Shown: positions 1-8,855 of the stretch, in pieces
Layout: every line of letters begins with the position of its first letter
Numbering within the stretch: the stretch's first letter is position 1
Source: Actinomycetota bacterium
Lineage (GTDB): Bacteria > Actinomycetota > UBA4738 > CADDZG01 > WHSQ01
NCBI GenBank assembly: GCA_030448085.1
Contig: JAUJNU010000051.1
Location: 1-15,077 of the forward strand
DNA length: 15,077 nt
Direction: 5' to 3'
The notes under the pieces: generated by a model
What the model was told of the DNA's origin: nothing
Seen by the model: the letters and a program-made list of their open reading frames with translations, nothing else
Databases searched by the model: none
Translations under genes and position numbers: made by a program

Positions 1-266
1 CGGTCGTGGAGGAGCAGTGAGACGCCGATGACCACGGCCAAGCGCAGTGGCACCGACATCAGGATGTGGATCGCGGAGTTCCCAAGAGAGCGCCAGAACG
101 CCGCGTCGGCGATCATCCGCTCGAAGTTGCCCAAGCCGACGAACTCCGGCGACGAGATCCCGGAGTACTCGAAGAACGCCACCACGGTCGCGGCCAAGGC
201 AGGAAACGCGACGAGCAGCAGCAACCCGAACAGGAACGGTGTAGCAAGGCTCACGTTTCGCCTCAC
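1..266 (-). CDS. ABC transporter permease, MalF/UgpA type (partial, N-terminal part)
   Basis: Only the first 88 codons lie in the window; the gene runs off the left edge. It is probably one of two membrane permeases of a carbohydrate importer. The translation from GTG at 266 opens MRRNVSLATPFLFGLLLLVA. A hydrophobic first membrane segment covers about residues 7-30, followed by an extracytoplasmic stretch containing FVGLGNFERMI, which matches the 'G.NF..' region common in MalF-type permeases before TM2, and then WRSLGNSAIHIL entering the next segment. The GTG shares one base with the TAG stop of the upstream ATPase gene, which indicates translational coupling. The substrate cannot be read from this fragment. 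The EAA loop that would contact the ATPase lies outside the window. Confidence 0.85.
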   Translation of the reverse strand, partial: MRRNVSLATPFLFGLLLLVAFPALAATVVAFFEYSGISSPEFVGLGNFERMIADAAFWRSLGNSAIHILMSVPLRLAVVIGVSLLLHD

Positions 267-1276
267 TAGAGGGCGCTCCCGTCCGGGGCGAAGCGGTGCA
301 AGTGCCTGTCCTCGACCGCGAGGCCCACCTCGTCCCCGACCTTCGGATGGCCCGCTCGCCCTGCCCGCACGAGGATGGGCCGGTCCCTCACCACGACCGT
401 CAGGAGCACATCCGGTCCCAGCTGGTCGACGGCCGTCACGGCTCCAGCCCAGATACCTTCCGCAGCGCCCACGAGGCGGAGGTGCTCCGCTCTCGCTCCG
501 ACCTGTGCGGCGCCCCCGGCTGCGGCTGCCCCTTCAGCGCGCCACAGGTTCATCGGCTCTCGCCCGAGGAAGGTAGCCACGAAGCTGTTCTTGGGACGGT
601 CGTAGAGGTCGAGCGGGGCACCAACCTGCTCGAGCCGGCCCTCGCGCAGGATCGCGATCCTCGTGCCGAGCGTCATCGCCTCCGTCTGATCGTGCGTGAT
701 GTAGAGGGTGGTCGTGCCGAGCTCGCGCTGCAGCGCCCTGATCGAGTCGAGCACCCGGTGGCGAAGGCCCGTGTCGAGGTTCGCCAGCGGCTCGTCCATG
801 AGGAAGGCGGCCGGCGTCCTGACCACGGCACGGGCGAGCGAAACCCTGCGACGCTCGCCCCCCGATAGCTCCCCAGGGCGCCTGTCGAGCAGCCCCGAGA
901 TCCCCAACATCTCCGCAGCCTCGCCAACCTTGGCGGCCACCTCTGCCTTGGGGGCCTTGCGAGCCTCGAGGGGGAAGCCGATGTTCCTCCTCACGTCCAT
1001 GTGCGGGTAGAGCGCATAGTCCTGAAAGACCATGGCGAGGTCCCGGTCACGGGCAGGCGCCCGCGTTACGTCGTTCCCGCCCACGTAGATGCGTCCGGCA
1101 TCCGCCGACTCGAGTCCCGCGATGCAGCGAAGGAGGGTGGACTTTCCAGACCCCGAAGGCCCTACCACCACGAGCAACTCCCCCTGCCGGACGGCGAGTG
1201 AGACATCCCTCACCGCCGGAACAGGCTCCTTGCGGTGGTCGAAGGTCTTGGACAGACCCTCGACGGCCAACGTCAA
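266..1276 (-). CDS. ABC transporter ATP-binding protein, MalK/UgpC/MsmX type
   Basis: This is the 336-residue ATPase that energises the neighbouring importer. Seen in order: Walker A GPSGSGKST (about residues 39-47), Q-loop VFQDYALYPHM, signature LSGGERRRVSLARA, Walker B AFLMDEPLANLD, and H-loop YITHDQTEAM. A C-terminal TOBE-like extension of about 100 residues contains GARAEHLRLVG, a form of the 'R.EH' motif typical of MalK-class subunits. The signature has E where most have Q (LSGGE), a tolerated variant. I chose TTG at 1276 because it gives the expected N-terminus (LTLAVEGLSKTF). It overlaps the TGA of the binding-protein gene in TTGA, with a GAAGGGG ribosome site just upstream. The frame is open much further upstream, but that part is antisense-type filler inside the binding-protein gene. 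Length and domains are normal for sugar importers; the exact sugar is unknown. Confidence 0.93.
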   Translation of the reverse strand: MTLAVEGLSKTFDHRKEPVPAVRDVSLAVRQGELLVVVGPSGSGKSTLLRCIAGLESADAGRIYVGGNDVTRAPARDRDLAMVFQDYALYPHMDVRRNIGFPLEARKAPKAEVAAKVGEAAEMLGISGLLDRRPGELSGGERRRVSLARAVVRTPAAFLMDEPLANLDTGLRHRVLDSIRALQRELGTTTLYITHDQTEAMTLGTRIAILREGRLEQVGAPLDLYDRPKNSFVATFLGREPMNLWRAEGAAAAGGAAQVGARAEHLRLVGAAEGIWAGAVTAVDQLGPDVLLTVVVRDRPILVRAGRAGHPKVGDEVGLAVEDRHLHRFAPDGSAL

Positions 1277-2559
1277 GGAGCCCCTTCGGCGAACAGGTCC
1301 CTCGTCTGCTCGTCTATCTCCTGCAGCGCCCGCTCGACCGTGTAGCCATCCTCGTAGAAGGCGCGGGTGAGGATCTCTTCGGCGATGTCCTCGATCTCGG
1401 GCCACGTGGGCAACACGGGAGTCCTGCGGAGCACCGGGATCGCGTCCAGGAACACCCTTGGGTGCCCGGGGGGCTCGATCGGATTGAGGAACGCTCCTCC
1501 CTCGGCCACACCCTTCAGTGAGGGAACCGTCCGCCCCGCGAGCGCCGTCACGGTCTCGCCTTCCTGGCCCCCGGCGAAGGCAACGAAGCGGAGCGCCGCG
1601 TCGAGCTCCTCGGTGCCCTTCGCGACGCAGTACGCGTCCGAGTGCAGGATGCCGGACGGCTGCTCCGCCACGGGAAGCGGGGCCACGTCCCAAGACAGCC
1701 CCCGGACCTCCCGGAAGACGGGCGTGTCCCTCCGGGACGAGAGCAACATCCCGAGCTTGCTCGTGACGAACCGCGTCTCGAGGTCCTGAGCCGCCACCTC
1801 CTGCTCTGTCGGGACGACCTTGTCCTCGCGCACGAGATCGAAGATGAACTGCAGCGCCTCGACGGCGCGGGGGTCTTCGGCCATCGTGAAGCGGGTCGGC
1901 GCGTCGGGGGAGTCCACGATCTCGCCGCCGTTCGACCACACGAACGGGGCGACCCGGATGATGTTGGGCTCGATGCCGAGACCCCTCACGTCGTCGCCGG
2001 TATGGGCGAGGGCGTACTCACGGAAGTCCGCCCAGGACCAATCATCCGGGGGCCTCGCGAGGCCCGCCTTCTTGAAGAGCTTCTTGTTGTAATAAACGAC
2101 GAGCGAGGAGATGTTCTGGGGCATGCACTGCAGCTGCTCCTCGTACGTGAAGGCCTCGATCGGCGGCTCGTAGTAATCGGCTAGGTCGATCCCGAGGTCC
2201 TCCAGGTGCGGGCTTAGCGGCTCGACCGCCCCCCTCACGACGAACTGCGAATACTCCCTGAAGTTCACGAGGAATACGTCCGGAGGCGAGCCGGTGGCGA
2301 AGTCGGAGGTGAGCTTCTGGAGATGGTCGTCCTTCTCCGCAACTTCGATCAGTTGGATCTTGACGTCCGGATTGGAGCGCTCGAAAGCGGTCGCGAGGGT
2401 CCTGTAGACGGCGACCTCTTCAGCCTCACCCGAGACCTGGACCTGGACGGCCACAGGATCCTCAGCCGTACCGGTGTTGCCTCCGGCCGTGTCGTCGGTG
2501 CAGGCACCCATCACGAGAGCGGCGAGCATCAAGAGCGAAAGGAGCACGTTCTTTCTCAA
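1273..2559 (-). CDS. Extracellular solute-binding lipoprotein (family 1, sugar-type)
   Basis: This is a 428-residue substrate-capture protein for the ABC importer. It has a lipoprotein signal peptide: basic start MRKN, a hydrophobic core, and a lipobox LVMGAC with the acylated Cys at residue 20. An acidic, Gly/Thr-rich linker follows. The mature part has family-1 features: an early conserved stretch (VAVYRTLATAFERSNPDVKI), PPDVFLVNFREYSQFV, and WSWADFREYAL with the acidic/aromatic pattern seen in sugar binders. The start is TTG at 2559, preceded by GAAAGG eight bases upstream, and no ATG gives a better signal peptide. It lies 16 bases after the permease stop and overlaps the ATPase start, so the genes are one transcript. 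The ligand is not identifiable from sequence; an oligosaccharide or glycerol-phosphate-like compound is a guess. Confidence 0.92.
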   Translation of the reverse strand: MRKNVLLSLLMLAALVMGACTDDTAGGNTGTAEDPVAVQVQVSGEAEEVAVYRTLATAFERSNPDVKIQLIEVAEKDDHLQKLTSDFATGSPPDVFLVNFREYSQFVVRGAVEPLSPHLEDLGIDLADYYEPPIEAFTYEEQLQCMPQNISSLVVYYNKKLFKKAGLARPPDDWSWADFREYALAHTGDDVRGLGIEPNIIRVAPFVWSNGGEIVDSPDAPTRFTMAEDPRAVEALQFIFDLVREDKVVPTEQEVAAQDLETRFVTSKLGMLLSSRRDTPVFREVRGLSWDVAPLPVAEQPSGILHSDAYCVAKGTEELDAALRFVAFAGGQEGETVTALAGRTVPSLKGVAEGGAFLNPIEPPGHPRVFLDAIPVLRRTPVLPTWPEIEDIAEEILTRAFYEDGYTVERALQEIDEQTRDLFAEGAP

Positions 2560-2575
2560 CCGATCGACCTTTCGA

Positions 2576-3397
2576 CTAGAGCTTCAACGTCTTGGAGAAG
2601 AAAGCCCGCTGTGCGGCGAGGAACGCCACCACAGCAGGAACAGTAGCTATGACCGACGCCGCGAGGAGGACGGGGAAGTTCGAGGGCTCGAGCGTCTGCA
2701 GTGCCCGCAGACCCTGGGGGACCGTGTACCTGTCGGGGTTCGCCAGGTACAGGAGGGGGTCGATGAAGTTCGACCAGTGGGCGACGAAGGCAAGGACCGC
2801 CACCGCGAACGCGGCCGGCTCGGCCAGCGGGAAAGCGACCTTCCGCCACACGGCGAGCGGCCCCAACCCCTCCAGCTCGGCGGCCTCGAACAAGCCCTTG
2901 GGTATCCGGCTGTAGGCCAAGGCGAAGATCAGTACGTAGAACGGAGCGGTGGCCATCAGGGCCGGGGCCATCAGGGGGATGAAGGTGTCGGTCACGCCGA
3001 GCCACTTGTAGATGACGGCCCGGGGGACCCAGAGGGCGCTGAGCGGGATCATCTGAGCCGCGATCGTCAGCCCGATCAGCCATCTGCGCGCCCTGGGTGC
3101 GGCTCGCACGATCGCGAACCCTGCCCACGACGCGACGAGGACCGTCACCGGGACGGCCACGGCGACGATGACGAGGGAGTTACTGAGATAGACGCCCATC
3201 GGGATGAAATTGAAGACCAGCCTGTAGTTGAGGAACGTGGCCGATTCCGGGATCAGCTCGAACCCGTCCGGGGGGGCGAGCCCGGCCGGTCGTAGCGAGC
3301 CGAGGAACATGAAGACGAGCGGCAGGACGAAGACGAGCGCCGTGATGAGAGCCGCGGCGGAGCGCAGTCCGGGACGGGTTCCTGGTCTCCTGCTCAT
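2576..3397 (-). CDS. ABC transporter permease, MalG/UgpE type
   Basis: This is a 273-residue inner-membrane permease, the MalG-like partner of the partial permease at the left edge. It has about six membrane segments. The cytoplasmic EAA loop begins at residue 171 (EAAELEGLGPLAVWRKVAFP) and carries the glycine and proline pattern that docks on the ATPase. The C-terminus ends FFSKTLKL, close to the 'F.KGL..GA.KG' end of MalG-type proteins but shorter. The ATG at 3397 gives the usual short basic N-terminus before TM1. I see no good Shine-Dalgarno sequence. The gene starts 26 bases after the lipA stop on the same strand, so it may be read through from the lipoate operon or use a promoter hidden in lipA. 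Having this permease first, before binding protein, ATPase and MalF, is a less common order. Confidence 0.93.
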   Translation of the reverse strand: MSRRPGTRPGLRSAAALITALVFVLPLVFMFLGSLRPAGLAPPDGFELIPESATFLNYRLVFNFIPMGVYLSNSLVIVAVAVPVTVLVASWAGFAIVRAAPRARRWLIGLTIAAQMIPLSALWVPRAVIYKWLGVTDTFIPLMAPALMATAPFYVLIFALAYSRIPKGLFEAAELEGLGPLAVWRKVAFPLAEPAAFAVAVLAFVAHWSNFIDPLLYLANPDRYTVPQGLRALQTLEPSNFPVLLAASVIATVPAVVAFLAAQRAFFSKTLKL

Positions 3398-3423
3398 GCG
3401 CGGTTCTAGCGCGGAGAGGCCGG

Positions 3424-4422
3424 TCAGGAGGCCGCAGCGAGCCGCTCGGCCGCGCTGCGGTACTGCTTGCCTGCGTGATAGCTCGAGCGAACCAGGGGCC
3501 CCGACTCGACCCAGGCGAAGTCGAGCTCGTTCTCGCCGTAGGCCTTGTAGCGGGCGAACTCATCCGGGTGGACCCAACGGTCCACAGGCAGGTGCCAGGA
3601 GACACTCGGCTGCAGGTACTGGCCGATCGTGAGCACGTCACATCCCGCGGACCTGAGGTCCCGCATCGCCTGGTGCATCTCGTCCTCACGCTCGCCCATG
3701 CCGACGATCAGGTTCGACTTCGTCACCTGGCCCGCACGCAGCTCCTTGGCCCAGCGCAGGAGCCCGAGGCTCGCCTCGTAGCCGAACCCGGGCCTGATCG
3801 TTGCATGCAGACGCGGAACGGTCTCGAGGTTGTGCGCCAGCACGTCCGGACGAGCCGCGATCACTCGGGCCAGGGAATCGCGCGGCTCTTCCTTGCGGCC
3901 CTTGAAGTCTGGGATGAGGACCTCGATGCCGCACTCCGGCCGCGCCTGCCTGACCGCCTCGATGACGGCGGCCCAATGTGCCGAGGCGCCGTCGTCGAGG
4001 TCGTCCCTGGCGACGCCGGTTATCACGGCGAAATTAAGGCCCATCAGGCGGACGGCTTCCGCGATCTTTGCCGGCTCTTCCACGTCGAGGGCGGCCGGGC
4101 GGGAGGTCATGATGTCGCAGAACCCACACCTGCGGGTGCACAGATCTCCGCCGAGGAGGAAGGTTGCCTCCCGAGCTTCCCAGCACTCGTAGATGTTGGG
4201 GCAGGCCGCTTCCTCGCACACGGTGTGCAGACCGCGCTCGCGCATGATGTCACGCAGCTCGGTGAAGTTCTCGCCCTTCTGGACCCTTACCTTCAGCCAC
4301 TCGGGCCGACGCTCCGGTCGTGGAGCGGCTGCACCGGGAGCAGAACGCAGGGGCACGCCACGGCGGAGGTCACGCTCGACCTGCTCGCGCGTCTTGATCG
4401 TCGGAGCGATCACCTGAGGCAT
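3424..4422 (-). CDS. lipA: Lipoyl synthase (radical SAM)
   Basis: LipA inserts two sulfur atoms into octanoyl groups carried on lipoyl domains, completing lipoate on E2 subunits. The 332-residue protein has both cluster motifs: the auxiliary Cx4Cx5C site (C69, C74, C80; [12 protein letters not shown]) and the radical-SAM Cx3Cx2C site (C95, C99, C102; CTRRCGFC). The SAM-binding region [17 protein letters not shown] and the C-terminal RSSY motif ([11 protein letters not shown]), which ligates the auxiliary cluster, are present. ATG at 4422 is preferred. The frame stays open to 4560, but that extension is the tail of E1 beta in another frame and is not family-like. The gene begins 17 bases after the E1 beta stop, so it is the last enzyme gene of the 2-oxoacid dehydrogenase operon. 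It is intact, unlike the five genes next to it. Confidence 0.97.
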   Translation of the reverse strand: MPQVIAPTIKTREQVERDLRRGVPLRSAPGAAAPRPERRPEWLKVRVQKGENFTELRDIMRERGLHTVCEEAACPNIYECWEAREATFLLGGDLCTRRCGFCDIMTSRPAALDVEEPAKIAEAVRLMGLNFAVITGVARDDLDDGASAHWAAVIEAVRQARPECGIEVLIPDFKGRKEEPRDSLARVIAARPDVLAHNLETVPRLHATIRPGFGYEASLGLLRWAKELRAGQVTKSNLIVGMGEREDEMHQAMRDLRSAGCDVLTIGQYLQPSVSWHLPVDRWVHPDEFARYKAYGENELDFAWVESGPLVRSSYHAGKQYRSAAERLAAAS

Positions 4423-4439
4423 GTGGTTCTCGACGGCTT

Positions 4440-5407
4440 CTAGAACTCGGCCAGCGCATCTCTGCTCGATCGTGTCCGACGTCCAGCAAGGAACCAGCTC
4501 TCCAGCGTCGGAGCGAAAGGCATGGCGTGGGCGGCCCGGCGAGACGCACCACGGGGGCATCGAGATCGAGCAGCGTGCTCCGCTATCTGAGCGGCAACCT
4601 CGGCCCCCAGTCCCAGGAACTTGCTGTCCTCGTAGACCACCATCGCCTACCGGGTCTTCCTAATCGCACTCCGAGGACGGTGTCCATGTCGAGCGGGTAG
4701 ATGCTCCGCAGATCGATGACCCGGATGTCGATGCCGTCGCGCCAACCGTCGTACGCTCCGACACAGAAGTGGTGCATGAGCCCGTAGGAGACGCAGGTCA
4801 CGCCGCTGCCCGGCCTGCGCACCTCTGCCTTGCCGAACTCGATCTTGTAACGCTCGTCCGGAACCTCGCCCTTGATGAGCCGGTAGCACTTCTGTGCTCT
4901 AGGAAGATCACGGGGTCCGGGTCCTCTATGGCCTGGATCAACATCCCTTCGCGCCGTACGGGGTGGACGGGCGCGACTACTTCAGCCCCGGCACGTGAGC
5001 GAAGAAAGCCCGATGGACTGGGAGTGATAAAGGGCTTCCGTGGACCCCGCCTCCGTAAGGAGTGCGGATGACCATCGGCACCTCGAAGTCGCCATTCGAG
5101 CGGTACCTGATGCGGGCGGCCTCCTGAACGATCTGGTTGAAGCCGGGGAAGATGAAATCGGCGAACTGCATCTCGGCAACGGGGATCAAGCCGTCGATCG
5201 CCATGCTGATCGCGACTTCGGCGATCAGGGCCTCATCGAGCGGGGTGTCGAGGACGCGGCCCCACCGAACTCGTCGAGGAAGCCCATCGTGACGCGCGGA
5301 ACACGCCACCCGACGCCCACGTCCTCGCCGAGCACGAGCATGCGCTCGTCCCTTCGTACCCGTCGAGCAGGGTGTCGTGGATCGACATCACCAGGTTCTT
5401 CAGGCAT
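4440..5407 (-). CDS. 2-oxoacid dehydrogenase E1 beta subunit (frame broken by indels)
   Basis: This is the beta subunit of the thiamine-diphosphate E1 that decarboxylates a 2-oxoacid and passes the acyl group to E2. No single frame covers it, but joined pieces give a full-length family match: [134 protein letters not shown], and a C-terminus ending LAEF. The start ATG (5407-5405) overlaps the TGA of E1 alpha in TGATG. The stop TAG is at 4442-4440. The span would encode about 322 residues, the normal size. At least five frame changes are needed. Since conserved blocks survive on both sides of each change, I infer sequencing error; true pseudogenisation is less likely. Branched-chain versus pyruvate specificity cannot be settled here. 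Confidence 0.88.
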
Positions 5408-6397
5408 CACACGACTTCCTGTGCGTAAAACGTGCTGCGCGGCGGTGAGCGGGTCGGGAAAGTCGGCGGCCTCGGCGTCCTTGGCTCCTGCAGCGACTCC
5501 GGCCTTCGTCTCTTCCTCAGCGAGGCGATCTTCTCGTCATCGATCATGCCGACCGACTTGAGATAGCCCTCGAAACGAGGGACGGGTCTTTCGCCTTCCA
5601 CTCGTCGACTCTTCCTTGCCTCCTGTAGGTACGGTCGTCCGAGGTGTGGGAGAAGTGGCGGTAGGTACGGGAGCTCGAGAAGCGTCGGGCCTTCCCGGCC
5701 TCGCTCTGTCCACGGCCTCCTTGGTGAGGCGGTGGAAGTACCCTCGAGGATGTCGTTGCCGTCCCCGACGAAGCCGGGTGACCCTGTAGCCCTCGGCCCG
5801 CTCTGTGGACGCTGCCGGCCACCTGCTGGGACTCGTGCACGCTGATCGCGCCGCTGTTCTCGCAGATGAAGACGATCGGCAGCTTGTGGATGCCGGCGAA
5901 GTTGAGGGCACCGTGCCAGTCCCCTCGGACGTGCCTCCTCGCCGAACCAGGTCCCGACCACGGCGTCTTCCTCTTCAGCTTCGAGTAGCGATGCCCGCTT
6001 CTTGTGCAGCACTCGTCGAGATCGGTGAGGAACTGGGTGATGATGTTGCGCTCCTTGGAGTTCCAGTGAGCGGGCATCTGGCGCCCGCCGGAGGACGGGT
6101 CGTCCTTCTTGCCGAAGAGCCCGAGGAAGACGTCCTTGGCGGTGAAGCCGGCGACGAGCACGAGCGCCATGTCCCTGTAGTACGGACAGAAGACATCCTT
6201 GCCGCTTTCCGAAGGCCCAGCCCGGATGACCTGCGCCGCCCGTGACCGGACACCGGCACCACGAACGGCGCTTTCCCCGATGCGGGAGGCCCCACTGCCG
6301 CTCATCGCAGGCGCGGGCCAGCAACATGTACCGGTACATCCCGAGCAGGTCGTCTTCCTTCAGCCCCAACTCGGTGTGCAGGTCGGTCCCCAGACAT
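5407..6397 (-). CDS. 2-oxoacid dehydrogenase E1 alpha subunit, branched-chain-like (frame broken)
   Basis: This is the alpha subunit of the E1 decarboxylase, which binds thiamine diphosphate. Pieces in different frames assemble into a near-complete protein of about 330 residues: ELGLKEDDLLGMYRYMLLAR, APFVVPVSGHEAAQV, DVFCPYYRDMALVLVAGF, DPSSGGRQMPAHWNSKERNI, then a diphosphate-binding region reading TWFGE/GDWHGALNFAGIHKLPIV and FICENSGAISV, then RTYRHFSHTSDDRTYRR and RFEGYLKSVGMIDDEKIASL. The combination 'PFVxxxxGxEAAQV' and 'GGRQMPxH' is typical of BkdA-type (branched-chain) E1 alpha. The likely start is ATG at 6397, with an AGGGAG ribosome site seven bases upstream; one extra G in the following G run would explain the immediate frame change. 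The gene ends at TGA 5409-5407, overlapping E1 beta. Two missing Gs restore FGEGGTSEGDW (C run at 5921-5924 and CCTCCTC at 5934-5940 on the plus strand). Confidence 0.87.
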
Positions 6398-6419
6398 ATG
6401 TCTCTCCCTCCTCCGTTGC

Positions 6420-7130
<711 letters not shown>

Positions 7131-7138
7131 AGGCTCTC

Positions 7139-8681
7139 CTACAGGTAAGGGGAGAGGTCAGCAGAACCAAGTCCGTCGTCTCGATCCGCCTCCGGCAGAC
7201 GAGCAAGGAACTTCGCCGCCTCTGCACCATCGATGATCCTGTGGTCCCACGACATCGGCAGGAAGCCCATGCTCCGGATAGCGATCGAGTCGTCGGGGTC
7301 ACCACGACACGCTTCTCGATGGCCTCGAAGGCGAGGATCGCCGCCTGGCCCCGGAGGGATGATCGGGACCGACATCTTGGACCCGAACGGGTCCCGGGTT
7401 CGTGATCGAAGGTCCCGCCCGTCAGGTCATCGGGAGTCAGCTTCTTGGAGCAAGCCTCGTCGCGATGTCGTTGATCGCTCTGGCGAGGCCGGGGATGTTC
7501 TTCTCGTCGGCGCCCTTGATGACGGGCACGATGAGGCCCCCACCGTCGAGGGCCACGGCGATGCCAAGGTTCACGTACCGCTTCACGAGGTTCGCCTGGT
7601 TCGCCTCGTCGAACGTCGAGTTCACCTCGGGCATCTCTACGAGCGTGTCGCAGACGGCCTTCGCGAGGAACGGCATGAAAGTGAGGTTGAAGCCCCCTTG
7701 CGCCTCCGTGAACCGCGCCTTCACCCGGGAGCGGAGCTTCACCACGTTCGTCCAGTCGGCCCGACCTCTCCCCCAGGCCTGGCCGTCTCGTGGCTGGAGG
7801 CAACCATGTGCTCCGCGGTCCGGCGCCGGATGTTCGACCAGGGAACCAGCTCTTCGCGCCCTGCGGGACGAGCCCCGGCCGCCGGCTGTGCAGGCTGCTG
7901 GGCGTCCGGCGCCTGGGCTGCCGGAGCCTGGGCCGCGGGAGCCTCGGCTGCCGGGGCCTGGGGCCGGACTTGCGCTCTTCGACGAACCGGAGGACGTCCT
8001 GCTTGCGGGACCCGGCCCCCGGTGCCCGTTCCGCTCACCTCTTCGCCGAGGTTCACATCGTTCTCGTCGGCGAGGCGGCGGACGAGGGCGAGGATGACCC
8101 CTCTTCGATGTCCCTGCCCTCTTGCCTGTCCTTGACCTGGCCCGCGCTCCTGCGGGCGCGCCTCGGGCTGCATCCCGGCCGCTTCGGCTCCGGCTGACCC
8201 TGGTCGGCGCCTTCGACTCGGCTGCCTCGCCCACCTCGGCCCTGCGCTGCTCCTCCTGGCCCGGGGTGGCGTCACCCTCGGCTTGTCCGGCATCAGCCGG
8301 CGCGCCTCGGCTTCCCTGTTCTTGAGCGACCTGAGCCGCACCTGCTGGGCTGATCGGGGGGCCGGGTCGTCAGAGGGGGCGGAGGGTGAGGGGGCCGATG
8401 CCCGGCGGTCCCCCCTGCAGCACCGTCACCTGCGGCACCGTCGTCGGCGGCACCGTCGCCGATGATCGAGAGGGGTCCCTACGGAGACCGTGTCGCCCTC
8501 CTGGACGAGGATCTTCTGGATCGCCCCTCCGGCGGAGGACGGAGCCCGGAGTCGACCTTGTCGGTCGAGGATCTCGACGAGGAGCCCGTCCCTTCGTCGA
8601 TGTGGTCGCCCTCCTTCTTCAGCCAGCGGGTGATGGTGCCCTCCACCACGGTTTCTCCGAGCTGCGGCATTCACTTGCCAT
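7139..8681 (-). CDS. 2-oxoacid dehydrogenase E2, dihydrolipoyl acyltransferase (frame broken)
   Basis: This is the core subunit that carries the acyl group on a lipoyl lysine and transfers it to CoA. Domain order, read across frames: one N-terminal lipoyl domain (MPQLGETVVEGTITRWLKKE, then TDKVDS with the lipoylated lysine near 8565, then AIQKILVQEGDTVSVGTPL); a (Asp-Gly-Ala-Ala)-type linker; the E1/E3-binding domain LVRRLADENDVNLGEEVSGT (about 8095-8010); an Ala/Pro/Gln linker; and the catalytic domain, with an unbroken 318-base block (TNVVKLRSRVKARF to ARAINDIATRL, 7755-7437), TPDDLTGGTF, IPPG/QAAILAFEAIEKR and the active-site SWDHRIIDG at about 7246-7226. ATG at 8681 is favoured by GGGAGG (8691-8696); it needs one missing A to join MPQLGE at 8670. 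The stop is TAG at 7141-7139. Total about 514 residues, normal for a one-lipoyl E2. Confidence 0.9.
7911..7955 (-). repeat. Imperfect 15-bp tandem repeat coding the E2 Ala/Pro linker
   Basis: Three consecutive 15-base units of the form GCCTGGGCTGCCGGA (plus strand) encode, on the minus strand, PAAEAPAAQAPAAQAP. This is the flexible linker between the peripheral-subunit-binding domain and the catalytic core of E2. Such linkers let the domains swing and commonly expand or contract by unit slippage. Confidence 0.7.
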
Positions 8682-8690
8682 CCGGACGAC

Positions 8691-8696
8691 CCTCCC
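8691..8696 (-). promoter_or_regulatory. Ribosome binding site of E2
   Basis: CCTCCC on the plus strand reads GGGAGG on the coding strand, nine bases before ATG at 8681. It supports that start (MASE then MPQLGE, after restoring one base) over the ATG at 8670. Confidence 0.55.
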
Positions 8697-8768
8697 TGGG
8701 ATTCGATTCGTTTTGGTTGCGATGCTGCGGACCGACTTCTACGAAAGGGCCGCGGGCGAAGGAGGAGC

Positions 8769-8826
8769 CTACCGCTCTGCCGGTGCACGGCCCGAGCGCC
8801 CGCTGCACCCCCGGAGGCAGCGGTAG
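8769..8826. other. Imperfect inverted repeat in the E2/DDAH intergenic region
   Basis: CTACCGCT (8769-8776) pairs with AGCGGTAG (8819-8826), and inside them GGTGCA (8782-8787) pairs with TGCACC (8804-8809). The two arms are separated by a G+C-rich loop. The structure lies between divergent genes, upstream of both E2 and the DDAH-like gene, so it could be a 5' leader structure or a protein-binding site. There is no U-rich tail long enough to call it a terminator. The rest of 8697-8855 shows no gene I can support. Confidence 0.45.
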
Positions 8827-8855
8827 CTTTCGCCTCGGGTCATCGACGAACGCGT

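Noticed and set aside
1277..1939. A 221-codon upstream extension of the ABC ATPase frame
   Set aside because: It lies wholly inside the binding-protein gene on the same strand, is Arg/Gly-rich filler, and the TTG at 1276 with its ribosome site gives the normal N-terminus.
4423..4560. A 46-residue N-terminal extension of LipA
   Set aside because: It overlaps the C-terminus of E1 beta in another frame and has no similarity to lipoyl synthases; ATG at 4422 fits the family length.
8419..8460. GGCACCGTC-like short repeats suggesting a CRISPR or regulatory array
   Set aside because: The units encode the Asp-Gly-Ala-Ala linker of E2 after the lipoyl domain, and there are no spacers.
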